Shown here piece by piece: positions 43,949 to 52,397 of a stretch of 64,000 nt of DNA. A program made the position numbers and the translations under genes. The stretch covers positions 1,674,001 through 1,738,000 of the forward strand of contig NZ_LR594675.1 in the NCBI RefSeq assembly GCF_901827205.1, read 5' to 3'. Under the pieces are notes generated by a model. It had not been told where the DNA came from. It made no database searches and was given only the letters and a program-made list of their open reading frames with translations. The stretch comes from Variovorax sp. PBS-H4. Its GTDB lineage: Bacteria > Pseudomonadota > Gammaproteobacteria > Burkholderiales > Burkholderiaceae_C. Position 1 is the stretch's first letter. The number at the start of each line of letters is the position of its first letter.

Positions 43949-44998
43949 ATGGCCCGTCGCTCTTCCTCGACCTCTGCCGCCAAGGCGTTCACGCGTGCCT
44001 ACCAGCGCAGCATGAAGGCGCTCACCGCGGCCACCCTGCGCAGCGGGAAGCGCATCGCCGGGCAGGTGCAGCGCGTGGCAGCCGAGCATCTCAAGCCACC
44101 GCGCGGCCCCGGCGACTGGCTGGCAGGGGCGGCGCTCGGCCCCGGCGGCGCGCGGCGCTACCACCTGTACCGGCCGCCGGACATGCAGCTGGGCGAGCGG
44201 CTGCCGCTGCTGGTGATGCTGCATGGCTGTGGCCAGACCGGACGCGACTTCGCCGCCAGCACGCGCATGAACCTGCTGGCCGCCCGGGAACGCTTCTTCG
44301 TGCTTTACCCGGAGCAGGACCGCATGGCCCATCCGCAGGGCTGCTGGAACTGGTACGACCACCGTTTCGGCAAGGCCGATGCCGAGGCTGCGACGCTGAT
44401 GGCCGCCATCGACCAGGCCTGCATGCTGTACCCGGTCGACCGCGAGCGCGTTGCCGTGGCAGGCCTTTCGGCTGGCGCGGGCATGGCGGCGCTGCTGGCC
44501 ACGCGCTACCCGGTGCGCTTCAAGGCCCTGGCCATGCATTCGGGCGTGGCGCCCGGCGCTGCCCGTTCGCCTGCCACCGCACTGGGCGCGATGCGCGGGC
44601 GCCGTGTGCCACCGATGCCCGCCACGGCAGTCGGCAAGGCCATGGGGGCGGCCGCGGTCCTCACCACGCTGCCGCCGCTGCTGATCCTGCACGGCGATGC
44701 CGATCTCGTGGTGTCGGCCAGCAATGCGCTGAGCACGGCCGAGGTGTGGGCCACCGCCACCGGCGCGCGTCCGGGCATCGAGCGCACCGTCCAGCGCGGC
44801 AAGCGCCACGCGATGCGCATCACCGAGTTCAAGCGCCAGGGCCGTACCTTCGTCATGCTGTGCGAGGTTGCAGGCCTGGGTCATGCCTGGAGCGGCGGCG
44901 CGCCGCGCCTGGCCTTCAGCGACGCGGCCGGGCCCAATGCGTCGCGGCTGATCTGGGCCTTCGCCTCGAAGCAGTTCAAGGCGGCTCCGCCGCGCTGA
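43949..44998 (+). CDS. PHB-depolymerase-family esterase
   Basis: This 349-residue alpha/beta hydrolase has the oxyanion motif LLVMLHGCGQTG (87-98) and the nucleophile Ser174 in GLSAG. Asp in HGDADLVV and His in GLGHAWSGG complete the triad. The basic, Ala-rich N-terminus is no clean signal peptide, so it may stay in the cytoplasm or use another route. Family members cleave polyhydroxybutyrate or phenolic esters such as feruloyl groups. Which applies is undetermined. It lies between ppk2 and the urea transporter genes. Confidence 0.9.
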   Translation: MARRSSSTSAAKAFTRAYQRSMKALTAATLRSGKRIAGQVQRVAAEHLKPPRGPGDWLAGAALGPGGARRYHLYRPPDMQLGERLPLLVMLHGCGQTGRDFAASTRMNLLAARERFFVLYPEQDRMAHPQGCWNWYDHRFGKADAEAATLMAAIDQACMLYPVDRERVAVAGLSAGAGMAALLATRYPVRFKALAMHSGVAPGAARSPATALGAMRGRRVPPMPATAVGKAMGAAAVLTTLPPLLILHGDADLVVSASNALSTAEVWATATGARPGIERTVQRGKRHAMRITEFKRQGRTFVMLCEVAGLGHAWSGGAPRLAFSDAAGPNASRLIWAFASKQFKAAPPR

Positions 44999-45190
44999 AG
45001 ACGTGTTCCCCATCGCCTGCGAAGTGTGCCGCGCAGGCGGCCCGCTTGATGGTGCTGTTGAAGCAACACCTGAAGCAGAAGCATCCCGCGCTGCTGCGCA
45101 CTTGATCCCTGTACGCCACCCGGCGTATTTCCGCCGCGGCGCCTGTTGCGCAGACTCCCCTGTGTCATTCACACCCAGGAGAAGAGTCCC

Positions 45191-46462
45191 ATGCAACAAC
45201 GTCGATTCACCCTCAAGGCGCTCACGGCCGCGGTCGCGCTGGCCGGCCTTTCTGCCATTCCGGCGCTGGCGGCCGACACCATCAAGGTCGGCGTGCTGCA
45301 CTCGCTGTCGGGCACCATGGCCATCTCCGAAACCGTGCTCAAGGACACGGTGCTGATGGCCATCGACGAGATCAACGCCAAGGGCGGCGTGCTGGGCAAG
45401 AAGCTCGAGCCCGTGGTGGTCGACCCCGCCTCCAACTGGCCGCTGTTCGCCGAAAAGACCAAGCAGCTGCTCGGGCAGGACAAGGTTTCGGTGATCTTCG
45501 GGTGCTGGACCTCGGTGTCGCGCAAATCGGTGCTGCCGGTGGTGGAGGAAATGAACGGCCTGCTGTTCTACCCCGTGCAGTACGAGGGCGAAGAGCTCAG
45601 CAAGAACGTCTTCTACACCGGGGCCGCGCCGAACCAGCAGGCCATCCCCGCGGTCGACTACCTGATGAGCAAGGAAGGCGGCGGCGCCAAGCGCTGGGTG
45701 CTGCTGGGCACCGACTACGTCTACCCGCGCACCACCAACAAGATCCTGCGCGCCTACCTCAAGAGCAAGGGCGTGAAGGACTCGGACATCGACGAGAAGT
45801 ACACCCCCTTCGGCCACAGCGACTACCAGACCATCGTCGCCGACATCAAGAAGTTCTCTTCCGGCGGCAAGACCGCCGTGGTGTCGACCATCAACGGCGA
45901 CTCCAATGTGCCCTTCTACAAGGAGCTCGGCAATGCCGGCCTGAAGGCCAAGGACGTGCCGGTGGTCGCCTTCTCGGTCGGCGAGGAAGAGCTGCGCGGC
46001 GTCGACACCAAGCCGCTGGTGGGCCACCTGGCCGCATGGAACTACTTCATGTCGATCAAGAACCCGACCAACACGGCCTTCATCAAGCAGTGGAGCGACT
46101 ACGCCAAGGCCAAGAACATCGCCGGCCACAAGGACAAGCCGCTCACCAACGACCCGATGGAAGCCACGTACATCGGCATCCACATGTGGAAGCAGGCGGT
46201 CGAGAAGGCCAAGAGCACCGACACTGACAAGGTGATCGCCGCGATGGCCGGCCAGACGTTCACCGCGCCGTCGGGCATCGTGTCGAAGATGGACGAGAAG
46301 AACCACCATCTGCACAAGAGCGTGTTCATCGGCGAGATCAAGGCCGACGGGCAGTTCAGCGTCGTGTGGAAGACGCCGGGTCCTGTCAAGGCCAAGCCGT
46401 GGAGCCCGTACATCGAGGGCAACGACAAGAAGCCGGACTACCCGGCCGGCAAGTCGATGTAA
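45191..46462 (+). CDS. urtA: Urea ABC transporter, substrate-binding protein
   Basis: This 423-residue periplasmic protein has a Tat/Sec-like signal (MQQRRFTLKALTAAVALAG, cleavage near ALAAD). The mature N-terminus TIKVGVLHSLSGTMAISE, FGCWTSVSRKSVLPVVEE and LFYPVQYEGEE are hallmarks of UrtA. AGGAG lies upstream of 45191. It is first in urtABCDE. The 152-bp gap before urtB contains an inverted-repeat element. UrtA captures urea at low concentration, usually under nitrogen control; no clear NtrC site was noticed. Confidence 0.97.
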   Translation: MQQRRFTLKALTAAVALAGLSAIPALAADTIKVGVLHSLSGTMAISETVLKDTVLMAIDEINAKGGVLGKKLEPVVVDPASNWPLFAEKTKQLLGQDKVSVIFGCWTSVSRKSVLPVVEEMNGLLFYPVQYEGEELSKNVFYTGAAPNQQAIPAVDYLMSKEGGGAKRWVLLGTDYVYPRTTNKILRAYLKSKGVKDSDIDEKYTPFGHSDYQTIVADIKKFSSGGKTAVVSTINGDSNVPFYKELGNAGLKAKDVPVVAFSVGEEELRGVDTKPLVGHLAAWNYFMSIKNPTNTAFIKQWSDYAKAKNIAGHKDKPLTNDPMEATYIGIHMWKQAVEKAKSTDTDKVIAAMAGQTFTAPSGIVSKMDEKNHHLHKSVFIGEIKADGQFSVVWKTPGPVKAKPWSPYIEGNDKKPDYPAGKSM

Positions 46463-46484
46463 GGCACGAGCGGTCCCTCTCTCC

Positions 46485-46602
46485 TGCTCCCTCTCCCATC
46501 GGAGAGAGGGTCGGAGTGAGGGCCGGCGGCGGTCGTGGCCGCCATTCCTTTTTGTGCGCCGCGTGCCCTCACCCCAGCCCTCGCCCGGAGGGAGAGGGAG
46601 CA
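46485..46602. repeat. Nested inverted-repeat element between urtA and urtB
   Basis: TGCTCCCTCTCCC (46485-46497) and GGGAGAGGGAGCA (46590-46602) are a perfect 13-bp inverted pair, with an inner pair GAGTGAGGG and CCCTCACCC. The whole 118 bp could fold into a long imperfect hairpin. CCCTCTCCC/GGGAGAGGG elements of this look occur intergenically in many GC-rich proteobacteria. In the mRNA it may stabilise urtA or limit read-through to urtB. Confidence 0.7.
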
Positions 46603-46614
46603 AGTCCAATACCG

Positions 46615-48201
46615 ATGCTTCGACGAACACTTCACCGCGTGCTCTGCGCCTCGACGCTGCTGTCAGCCCTGGCCGCCCACGCACTCACCCTCGACGAGGC
46701 CCGCGCCATCGCGTCGGGCGAGTCCGAGGCCCGCATTGCCGCCCTCAACAAGGCCGTTGCCGCCGCCGACGAGAAGACCGCTGCCTTCATCCAGGCCATG
46801 GCCGACGACGCGGTCAAGTACACCGACGACAGGGTCTTCCTCGTCAAGGACGACAAGGCCTACGACCCCGTCACCGGCGCCGAGCTCAAGCTGCCCGACA
46901 ACGCAGAAGACGTCGTCAACAACAACCTCATGCGCGGCGCCCTCGATGCCGCGCAGGCCGCGCTCAGGCTCACGAGCAAGGACGAAGCGGTGCGCGCCGA
47001 GGCGGCGCAGGCCCTCTTCAAGGAGCCCGACGAATCGCGCCTGCCGCTGGTCGAGAAGGCACTCGCCGCCGAGACCAATGACCGGATCAAGGCCCGGCTC
47101 GAACTGGTGCGCGCCGCCAGCATGCTGAGCAGCGCCGACAAGGCCAAGCGCCTCGCAGCCGCGAAGGCGCTGGGCGAGAGCCGCAGCCCGGACACCAAGC
47201 TGCTGCTCAACCAGCGGCTGGCCGACGAGACCGATGCCGAGGTCAGGAAGACGATCGAGGCTTCCATCGGCAGCATCGACGGCTCGCTGGTCTGGGGCGA
47301 CCGCATCAACGCGATCTTCAGCGGCGTCAGCCTGGGCTCCGTCCTGCTGCTGGCCGCACTGGGGCTGGCCATTACCTACGGGCTGATGGGCGTGATCAAC
47401 ATGGCGCACGGCGAGCTGATGATGATCGGCGCCTACGCCACCTACGTGATGCAGGGCCTCTTCCAGCGCTACATGCCCGAGCCGCTCTTCGGCTGGTACC
47501 TGGTCGCCGCCATTCCCGCCGCCTTCCTCGCTTCGGCGCTGGTAGGTGCGGTGCTGGAGCGCGGCGTGATCCGCTTCCTTTACGGCCGGCCGCTCGAGAC
47601 CTTGCTGGCCACCTGGGGGATCAGCCTGATGCTGCAGCAACTGGTGCGCTCGCTCTTCGGCGCGCAGAACGTCGGCGTCGAAAATCCTGGCTGGATGAGC
47701 GGCGGCTTCACCATGCTGAGCAACGTCACGCTGCCGTGGAACCGCATCTGCATCATCGCCTTTGCGGTCCTGGTGCTGCTGGCCATGGGCTGGCTGATCA
47801 GCCGCACGCGCCTCGGTCTGTTCGTGCGCGGCGTCACGCAGAACCGTCCGATTGCCTCCTGCATGGGCGTGAACACGGCCCGCATCGACACCTACGCCTT
47901 CGCCCTGGGCTCGGGCATCGCCGGGCTGGCGGGCTGTGCGCTGTCGCAGATCGGCAACGTGGGCCCCGACCTCGGCCAGAGCTACATCGTCGATTCCTTC
48001 ATGGTGGTGGTCATGGGCGGCGTCGGCCAGCTCGCCGGCACCGTGTACGCGGCGCTCGGCCTGGGCGTACTCAACAAGTTCATCGAAGGCTGGGCCGGCG
48101 CCGTGCTCGCGAAGATCGCGGTGCTGGTCTTCATCATCATCTTCATCCAGAAGCGGCCGCAGGGCATCTTCGCAGTGAAAGGTCGGAGTGCCGAAGCATG
48201 A
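46615..48201 (+). CDS. urtB: Urea ABC transporter, permease UrtB
   Basis: The 528-residue permease carries a signal peptide and an about 210-residue periplasmic helical domain, normal for UrtB, before the LivH-like membrane domain (GVSLGSVLLLAALGLAITYG onward; MGVINMAHGELMMIGAYATY in the middle). The C-terminal KRPQGIFAVKGRSAEA is typical. ATG 46615 lies just after the repeat element; the ribosome site is weak (GGGAGCAAG). The inserted repeat may have reshaped it. Confidence 0.97.
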   Translation: MLRRTLHRVLCASTLLSALAAHALTLDEARAIASGESEARIAALNKAVAAADEKTAAFIQAMADDAVKYTDDRVFLVKDDKAYDPVTGAELKLPDNAEDVVNNNLMRGALDAAQAALRLTSKDEAVRAEAAQALFKEPDESRLPLVEKALAAETNDRIKARLELVRAASMLSSADKAKRLAAAKALGESRSPDTKLLLNQRLADETDAEVRKTIEASIGSIDGSLVWGDRINAIFSGVSLGSVLLLAALGLAITYGLMGVINMAHGELMMIGAYATYVMQGLFQRYMPEPLFGWYLVAAIPAAFLASALVGAVLERGVIRFLYGRPLETLLATWGISLMLQQLVRSLFGAQNVGVENPGWMSGGFTMLSNVTLPWNRICIIAFAVLVLLAMGWLISRTRLGLFVRGVTQNRPIASCMGVNTARIDTYAFALGSGIAGLAGCALSQIGNVGPDLGQSYIVDSFMVVVMGGVGQLAGTVYAALGLGVLNKFIEGWAGAVLAKIAVLVFIIIFIQKRPQGIFAVKGRSAEA

Positions 48202-48259
48202 GCCGCACGGCCGCTCCGAAGGCGAACAGAACCGCACCGCGAAGCGCAGAGGTTACCGA

Positions 48260-49480
48260 ATGACTCGATTCGCACTTCCTTCCAAGGGCCCGCTCCTGAG
48301 CACCAAGGGCTGGACCGCCTTCTTCGCCGCGCTGATCGCCGTCTGCGCCTTGGCCCCCGTGCTCAACCTGCTGGTGCCTGCGGGCAGCGCGCTGCACATG
48401 AGCGACTACGCCGTCGCGCTGGTCGGCAAGATCATGTGCTACGCCATCTGCGCCCTGGCCATGGACCTGATCTGGGGCTACACCGGCATTCTCTCCCTGG
48501 GCCACGGCCTGTTCTTTGCGCTGGGGGGCTACATGATGGGCATGTACCTCATGCGCCAGATCGGGCGCGACGGCAACTACAAGAGCGACTTGCCCGACTT
48601 CATGGTCTTCCTCGACTGGAAGACCCTGCCCTGGCACTGGACCTTGAGCGACAGCTTCGTCGCCACGCTGGTACTGATCGTCGCCGTGCCGGGGCTGATC
48701 GCGTTCGTGTTCGGCTTCTTCGCGTTCCGCTCGCGCATCAAGGGCGTGTACTTCTCGATCATCACGCAGGCCATGACCTTCGCCGCGATGCTGCTGTTCT
48801 TCCGCAACGAGACCGGCTTCGGCGGCAACAACGGCTTTACCGACTTCAAGCGCATCCTGGGCACGCCGATCGCGACACAGGAGATGCGCATGACGCTCTT
48901 CGCGCTCACCGGGCTGACGCTGCTGGGCTTCTTCCTGTTCGCGCGGTGGCTCATCGGCAGCAAGTTCGGCCGCGTGCTCCAGGCCATTCGCGATGCCGAG
49001 TCGCGCGTGATGTTCTCGGGCTACAACCCGCTGCCCTACAAGCTCACGGTCTGGGTCATCTCGGCCGTGATGTGCGGCGTGGCCGGGGCGCTGTACGTGC
49101 CGCAGGTGGGCATCATCAACCCGGGCGAGATGAGTGCAGCCAACTCGATCGAGATCGCGATCTGGGCCGCAGTGGGCGGGCGGGCCACGCTGGTGGGTCC
49201 GATCCTCGGCGCCTTCATCGTGAACGGCGCCAAGAGCTGGCTCACGGTGGCTTACCCGGAGTACTGGCTTTACTTCCTGGGCGCCCTGTTCATCGCCGTC
49301 ACGCTGTTCCTGCCGGACGGCATCGTGGGCCTGGTCAAGAGGTGGACGACCCGAGACGCGAAAGCTGCGGCAAACGAAGAACCACGCCAGCTCGCGCGGC
49401 GCGCCGTGGCGGCGGAGCAGGGCGTCGAGCCCGACGCTCTCGCGCCGCTGGCGGTGCAGCCCGAAGGAGCGCGCGCATGA
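48260..49480 (+). CDS. urtC: Urea ABC transporter, permease UrtC
   Basis: This 406-residue LivM-type permease starts MTRFALPSKGPLLSTKGW; upstream in-frame codons are probably leader. GYTGILSLGHGLFFALGGY and the NETGFGGNNGFTDFKRILG block are typical UrtC. An about 40-residue basic and Ala-rich C-terminal tail follows the last helix. The stop overlaps the urtD ATG by 4 bp. Confidence 0.97.
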   Translation: MTRFALPSKGPLLSTKGWTAFFAALIAVCALAPVLNLLVPAGSALHMSDYAVALVGKIMCYAICALAMDLIWGYTGILSLGHGLFFALGGYMMGMYLMRQIGRDGNYKSDLPDFMVFLDWKTLPWHWTLSDSFVATLVLIVAVPGLIAFVFGFFAFRSRIKGVYFSIITQAMTFAAMLLFFRNETGFGGNNGFTDFKRILGTPIATQEMRMTLFALTGLTLLGFFLFARWLIGSKFGRVLQAIRDAESRVMFSGYNPLPYKLTVWVISAVMCGVAGALYVPQVGIINPGEMSAANSIEIAIWAAVGGRATLVGPILGAFIVNGAKSWLTVAYPEYWLYFLGALFIAVTLFLPDGIVGLVKRWTTRDAKAAANEEPRQLARRAVAAEQGVEPDALAPLAVQPEGARA

Positions 49481-50355
49481 CACCCGACCTGATGGACGCC
49501 GGCGCAGAGCGCATCGCGCGGCACGGCCAGCACAGCGACTTCGGCAAGCTCACCGCCTCGGGCGGCCGCGAGGCCGGCTATGGGCGACACGCGACGCCCG
49601 GCGAGGTCGACCTCACCCACGGGCGCATCCTCTACCTCGAGGACGTGAGCGTCAGCTTCGACGGCTTCAAGGCCATCAACAAGCTCTCGCTCGACATCGC
49701 GCCGGGCGAACTGCGTTGCGTGATCGGCCCGAACGGCGCCGGCAAGACCACGATGATGGACATCATCACCGGCAAGACGCGGCCGGACGAAGGCACGGTG
49801 TTCTTCGGCAGCACCATCGACCTGCTGCGCCACAAGGAGGCCGACATCGCCCAGCTGGGCATCGGCCGCAAGTTCCAGAAGCCGACCGTGTTCGAGCAGT
49901 TGACGGTGTTCGAGAACCTCGAACTCGCGCTCAAGACCGACAAGGGCGTGAAGGCCTCGATGCTGTTCCGGCTCGACTCCGCGCAGTCCGACCGGCTGGC
50001 CGAGGTGCTGCACACCATCCACCTGGAGGACAGCGTCTCGCGCCTCGCGGGCAACCTGAGCCATGGCCAGAAGCAGTGGCTGGAGATCGGCATGCTGCTG
50101 ATGCAGGACCCGAAGCTGCTGCTGCTCGACGAGCCCGTGGCCGGCATGACCGACGAGGAGACGGCGCGCACCGCCGAGCTCTTCCTGAAGCTGAAGGGAA
50201 AGCATTCGCTGATGGTGGTGGAGCACGACATGAGCTTCGTGCGGACCATCTCGGAGATCGTCACCGTCCTGTGCGACGGCTCCGTGCTGGCGCAGGGCAC
50301 GCTCGACGAAGTGCAGGCGGACGAGCGTGTGATCGAGGTCTATCTGGGGCGTTGA
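49477..50355 (+). CDS. urtD: Urea ABC transporter, ATPase UrtD
   Basis: The 292-residue ATPase starts at 49477 inside the urtC stop. Walker A is GPNGAGKTT, the signature NLSHGQKQWLEIGMLL is typical of UrtD, and Walker B is LLLLDEPVAGM. An about 45-residue N-terminal extension (GQHSDFGKLTASGGREAGYG) is not part of the ATPase core and its role is unknown. urtE follows after 18 bp. Confidence 0.97.
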   Translation: MTPDLMDAGAERIARHGQHSDFGKLTASGGREAGYGRHATPGEVDLTHGRILYLEDVSVSFDGFKAINKLSLDIAPGELRCVIGPNGAGKTTMMDIITGKTRPDEGTVFFGSTIDLLRHKEADIAQLGIGRKFQKPTVFEQLTVFENLELALKTDKGVKASMLFRLDSAQSDRLAEVLHTIHLEDSVSRLAGNLSHGQKQWLEIGMLLMQDPKLLLLDEPVAGMTDEETARTAELFLKLKGKHSLMVVEHDMSFVRTISEIVTVLCDGSVLAQGTLDEVQADERVIEVYLGR

Positions 50356-50373
50356 AAACGCGGGAACAGCACG

Positions 50374-51066
50374 ATGCTCAAGGTCAGGAACATTCATCAG
50401 TACTACGGCGGCTCACACATCCTTCGCGACGTGAGCCTGGAGGCGCAAGCGGGCAAGGTCACCGTCCTGCTCGGCCGCAACGGCGTGGGCAAGACGACGC
50501 TGCTCAAGTCCCTGATGGGGCTGGTCCCCATCAAGAGCGGCAGCATCGACTTCGACGGTGTGCCGGTCCACAGGAAGACGCCCTACGAGCGTGCCCGTGC
50601 GGGCATGGGCTTCGTGCCGCAGGGCCGCGAGATCTTCGCGCGCCTCACGGTCGAAGAGAACCTGCGCATGGGCCTGGCCTACCGGCCTGCGGGCACGCCG
50701 ATCCCGTCAGAGCTGTTCGAGCTCTTCCCGGTGCTCAAGCAGATGCTCAACCGCCGCGGGGGCGACCTCTCGGGCGGCCAGCAGCAGCAGCTCGCGATTG
50801 CGCGCGCACTGGCGCCGAGCCCCAAGCTCCTGATCCTCGACGAGCCCACGGAAGGCATCCAGCCCAGCATCATCAAGGACATCGGCCGCGTGATCCGCAT
50901 GCTCGCCGACCGCGGCGACATGGCGATCGTGCTGTGCGAGCAGTACTACGACTTCGCGCAGGAGCTGGCGGACGACTACCTGGTGATGGAGCGAGGCGAG
51001 GTGATCGCACGCGGCATGGGCAAGGACATGGAGGCGCAAGGGGTGCGCCAGCTGGTCGCGATCTGA
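50374..51066 (+). CDS. urtE: Urea ABC transporter, ATPase UrtE
   Basis: The 230-residue ATPase opens MLKVRNIHQYYGGSHILRDV, as UrtE proteins do. Walker A is GRNGVGKTT, the signature is LSGGQQQQLAIARAL, Walker B is LLILDEPTEGIQPS, and VLCEQYYDF replaces the common VEHD switch. It closes the urea transporter operon. The next genes are unrelated. Confidence 0.97.
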   Translation: MLKVRNIHQYYGGSHILRDVSLEAQAGKVTVLLGRNGVGKTTLLKSLMGLVPIKSGSIDFDGVPVHRKTPYERARAGMGFVPQGREIFARLTVEENLRMGLAYRPAGTPIPSELFELFPVLKQMLNRRGGDLSGGQQQQLAIARALAPSPKLLILDEPTEGIQPSIIKDIGRVIRMLADRGDMAIVLCEQYYDFAQELADDYLVMERGEVIARGMGKDMEAQGVRQLVAI

Positions 51067-51230
51067 ACGCTGCCGGCACCGCAGCCCCGGCGCCCTGGCG
51101 GCAATCCAGTGCATTCATTTGCGCAGCGATTTGGGTGACAGCACACTAGCGGGTGTCGCCTCTGCGCTCACCGCCGCTTCGCCATGCTCCTTGCCCGCCA
51201 GTTCCATCCTCGTCCGATCAGGGCCAGCGC

Positions 51231-52175
51231 ATGGAAACGCTGATTGCCCTGATGGTCGACCACGCCGTCGCGGTGGTCTTCATCACCACCTTCGCGGCAC
51301 GCGTCGGCCTGCCGTTGCCCGCCGCGCCGGTGGTGGTCGTGGCCGGCGGTATCGCGGCCATGGCCCAGCCGCTGCTGCTGCTCGCCTTGGTCGCCGCCGC
51401 ACTGCTGGCGAACGTGCTCGGCGACGCCGTGTGGTTCTACGCGGGCCGTACCTACGGCTATCGCTTCATGCGGCTGCTGTGCAGGATCTCCATCTCGCCG
51501 GACTCCTGCGTGCGCAGCAGCGAATCCCTGATCACCCGCTGGGGCGGGCTGTCGCTGGTGGCGGCCAAGTTCGTGCCCGGCGTTTCCGTGGTGGCGCCGC
51601 CGATGGCCGGCGCACTGGGCATGTCCTCGTGGCGCTTCCTGGGCTTCGAAATCGTGGCTGCCTTGCTGTGGGTCGGCGTCTTCCTCGGGCTCGGCTGGGT
51701 CTTCCGGGAGCAGATCGAAGCCGTGCTCGACACGCTGGCCAATGCCGGCGGCGTCGCGACCGCAGCGCTCGTCGTGGTGCTGGCAGCGATGCTGGCGCTG
51801 CGCTGGTGGCGCCGCCGCAGCGTCCGGCGCATCGCGAGCATGCCGCGCGCCGGTGTCGACGAGCTGCTCGGGCTGATGGCGGGCGAGGCTCCGCCGATCG
51901 TGGTCGACGTGCGGGGAGATACCGGCGTGCAGGTCGATCCGCGCCGCATCCCGGGTGCCCTGTCCATACCGCTCAACGCCTTGCAGCAGCGCCGGGCGGT
52001 GCTGCCCTTCGACGACACGGCGCGCGAGATCATCCTCTACTGCAATTGCCCCAACGAGATTTCGGCCGCGCTCGCCGCGCAGGCGCTGATGGCGCGCGGC
52101 TTCATGCGGGCGCGGCCGCTGGCGGGCGGACTGGAAGCCTGGGTCGAAGCGGGCCATCCCGTCGCCGAGGCCTGA
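51231..52175 (+). CDS. DedA-family membrane protein fused to a rhodanese domain
   Basis: This 314-residue fusion has the DedA/SNARE-associated membrane domain at about 1-190 (GDAVWFYAGRTYGYRFMRLLC; KFVPGVSVVAPPMAGALGM) and a rhodanese domain at about 205-310 (VVDVRGDTGVQVDPRRIPGA). The rhodanese loop reads YCNCPNE with Cys271 and Cys273, a CxC pair instead of the typical single Cys plus Arg-rich loop. That points to redox or metal chemistry rather than simple sulfur transfer. The ATG at 51231 is chosen as the start of the first helix. It stands alone after urtE. Confidence 0.9.
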   Translation: METLIALMVDHAVAVVFITTFAARVGLPLPAAPVVVVAGGIAAMAQPLLLLALVAAALLANVLGDAVWFYAGRTYGYRFMRLLCRISISPDSCVRSSESLITRWGGLSLVAAKFVPGVSVVAPPMAGALGMSSWRFLGFEIVAALLWVGVFLGLGWVFREQIEAVLDTLANAGGVATAALVVVLAAMLALRWWRRRSVRRIASMPRAGVDELLGLMAGEAPPIVVDVRGDTGVQVDPRRIPGALSIPLNALQQRRAVLPFDDTAREIILYCNCPNEISAALAAQALMARGFMRARPLAGGLEAWVEAGHPVAEA

Positions 52176-52191
52176 CCCTGCAGATCGAAGC

Positions 52192-52397
52192 TCAGCGGGT
52201 CAGGAGCTGGAGCAGCGTGTTGGCGACGACCACCGTCGCCTTGCGCAGTTCGTCCAGCGGCGCGCGCTCGTCGGCGCAATGGCCATTGGCTTCGAGCAGC
52301 GACTCCGGGCCGGCACCATACATCACGGTGGGAATGCCGGCTTCCATGCGCGCGCATCTGCGCGGCCTTCAGGAAGACGTCAAGCGCGCCATCATCG
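52192..52397 (-). pseudogene. Remnant of an M20-family peptidase/deacylase C-terminus
   Basis: The minus strand encodes EAGIPTVMYGAGPESLLEANGH and ADERAPLDELRKATVVVANTLLQLLTR before a stop at 52192, the usual C-terminal end of M20 metallopeptidases (succinyl-diaminopimelate desuccinylase/acetylornithine deacetylase type). Upstream, FDDGALDVFLKAAQMRA continues the similarity in a different frame, so at least one frameshift is present near 52350. All residues before that, including the metal site, are absent, because the MFS gene begins to overlap here. It is a truncated, decayed gene. Confidence 0.7.

Noticed and set aside
43895..46684. A long minus-strand frame across the esterase, urtA and the repeat element
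   Set aside because: It shadows well-supported plus-strand genes. Its LPLPPGEGWGEG peptide is the translation of the inverted-repeat element and not a protein motif.
46663..48237. A minus-strand frame antisense to urtB
   Set aside because: Glu/Arg/His-rich shadow with no family signature; urtB itself is unequivocal.
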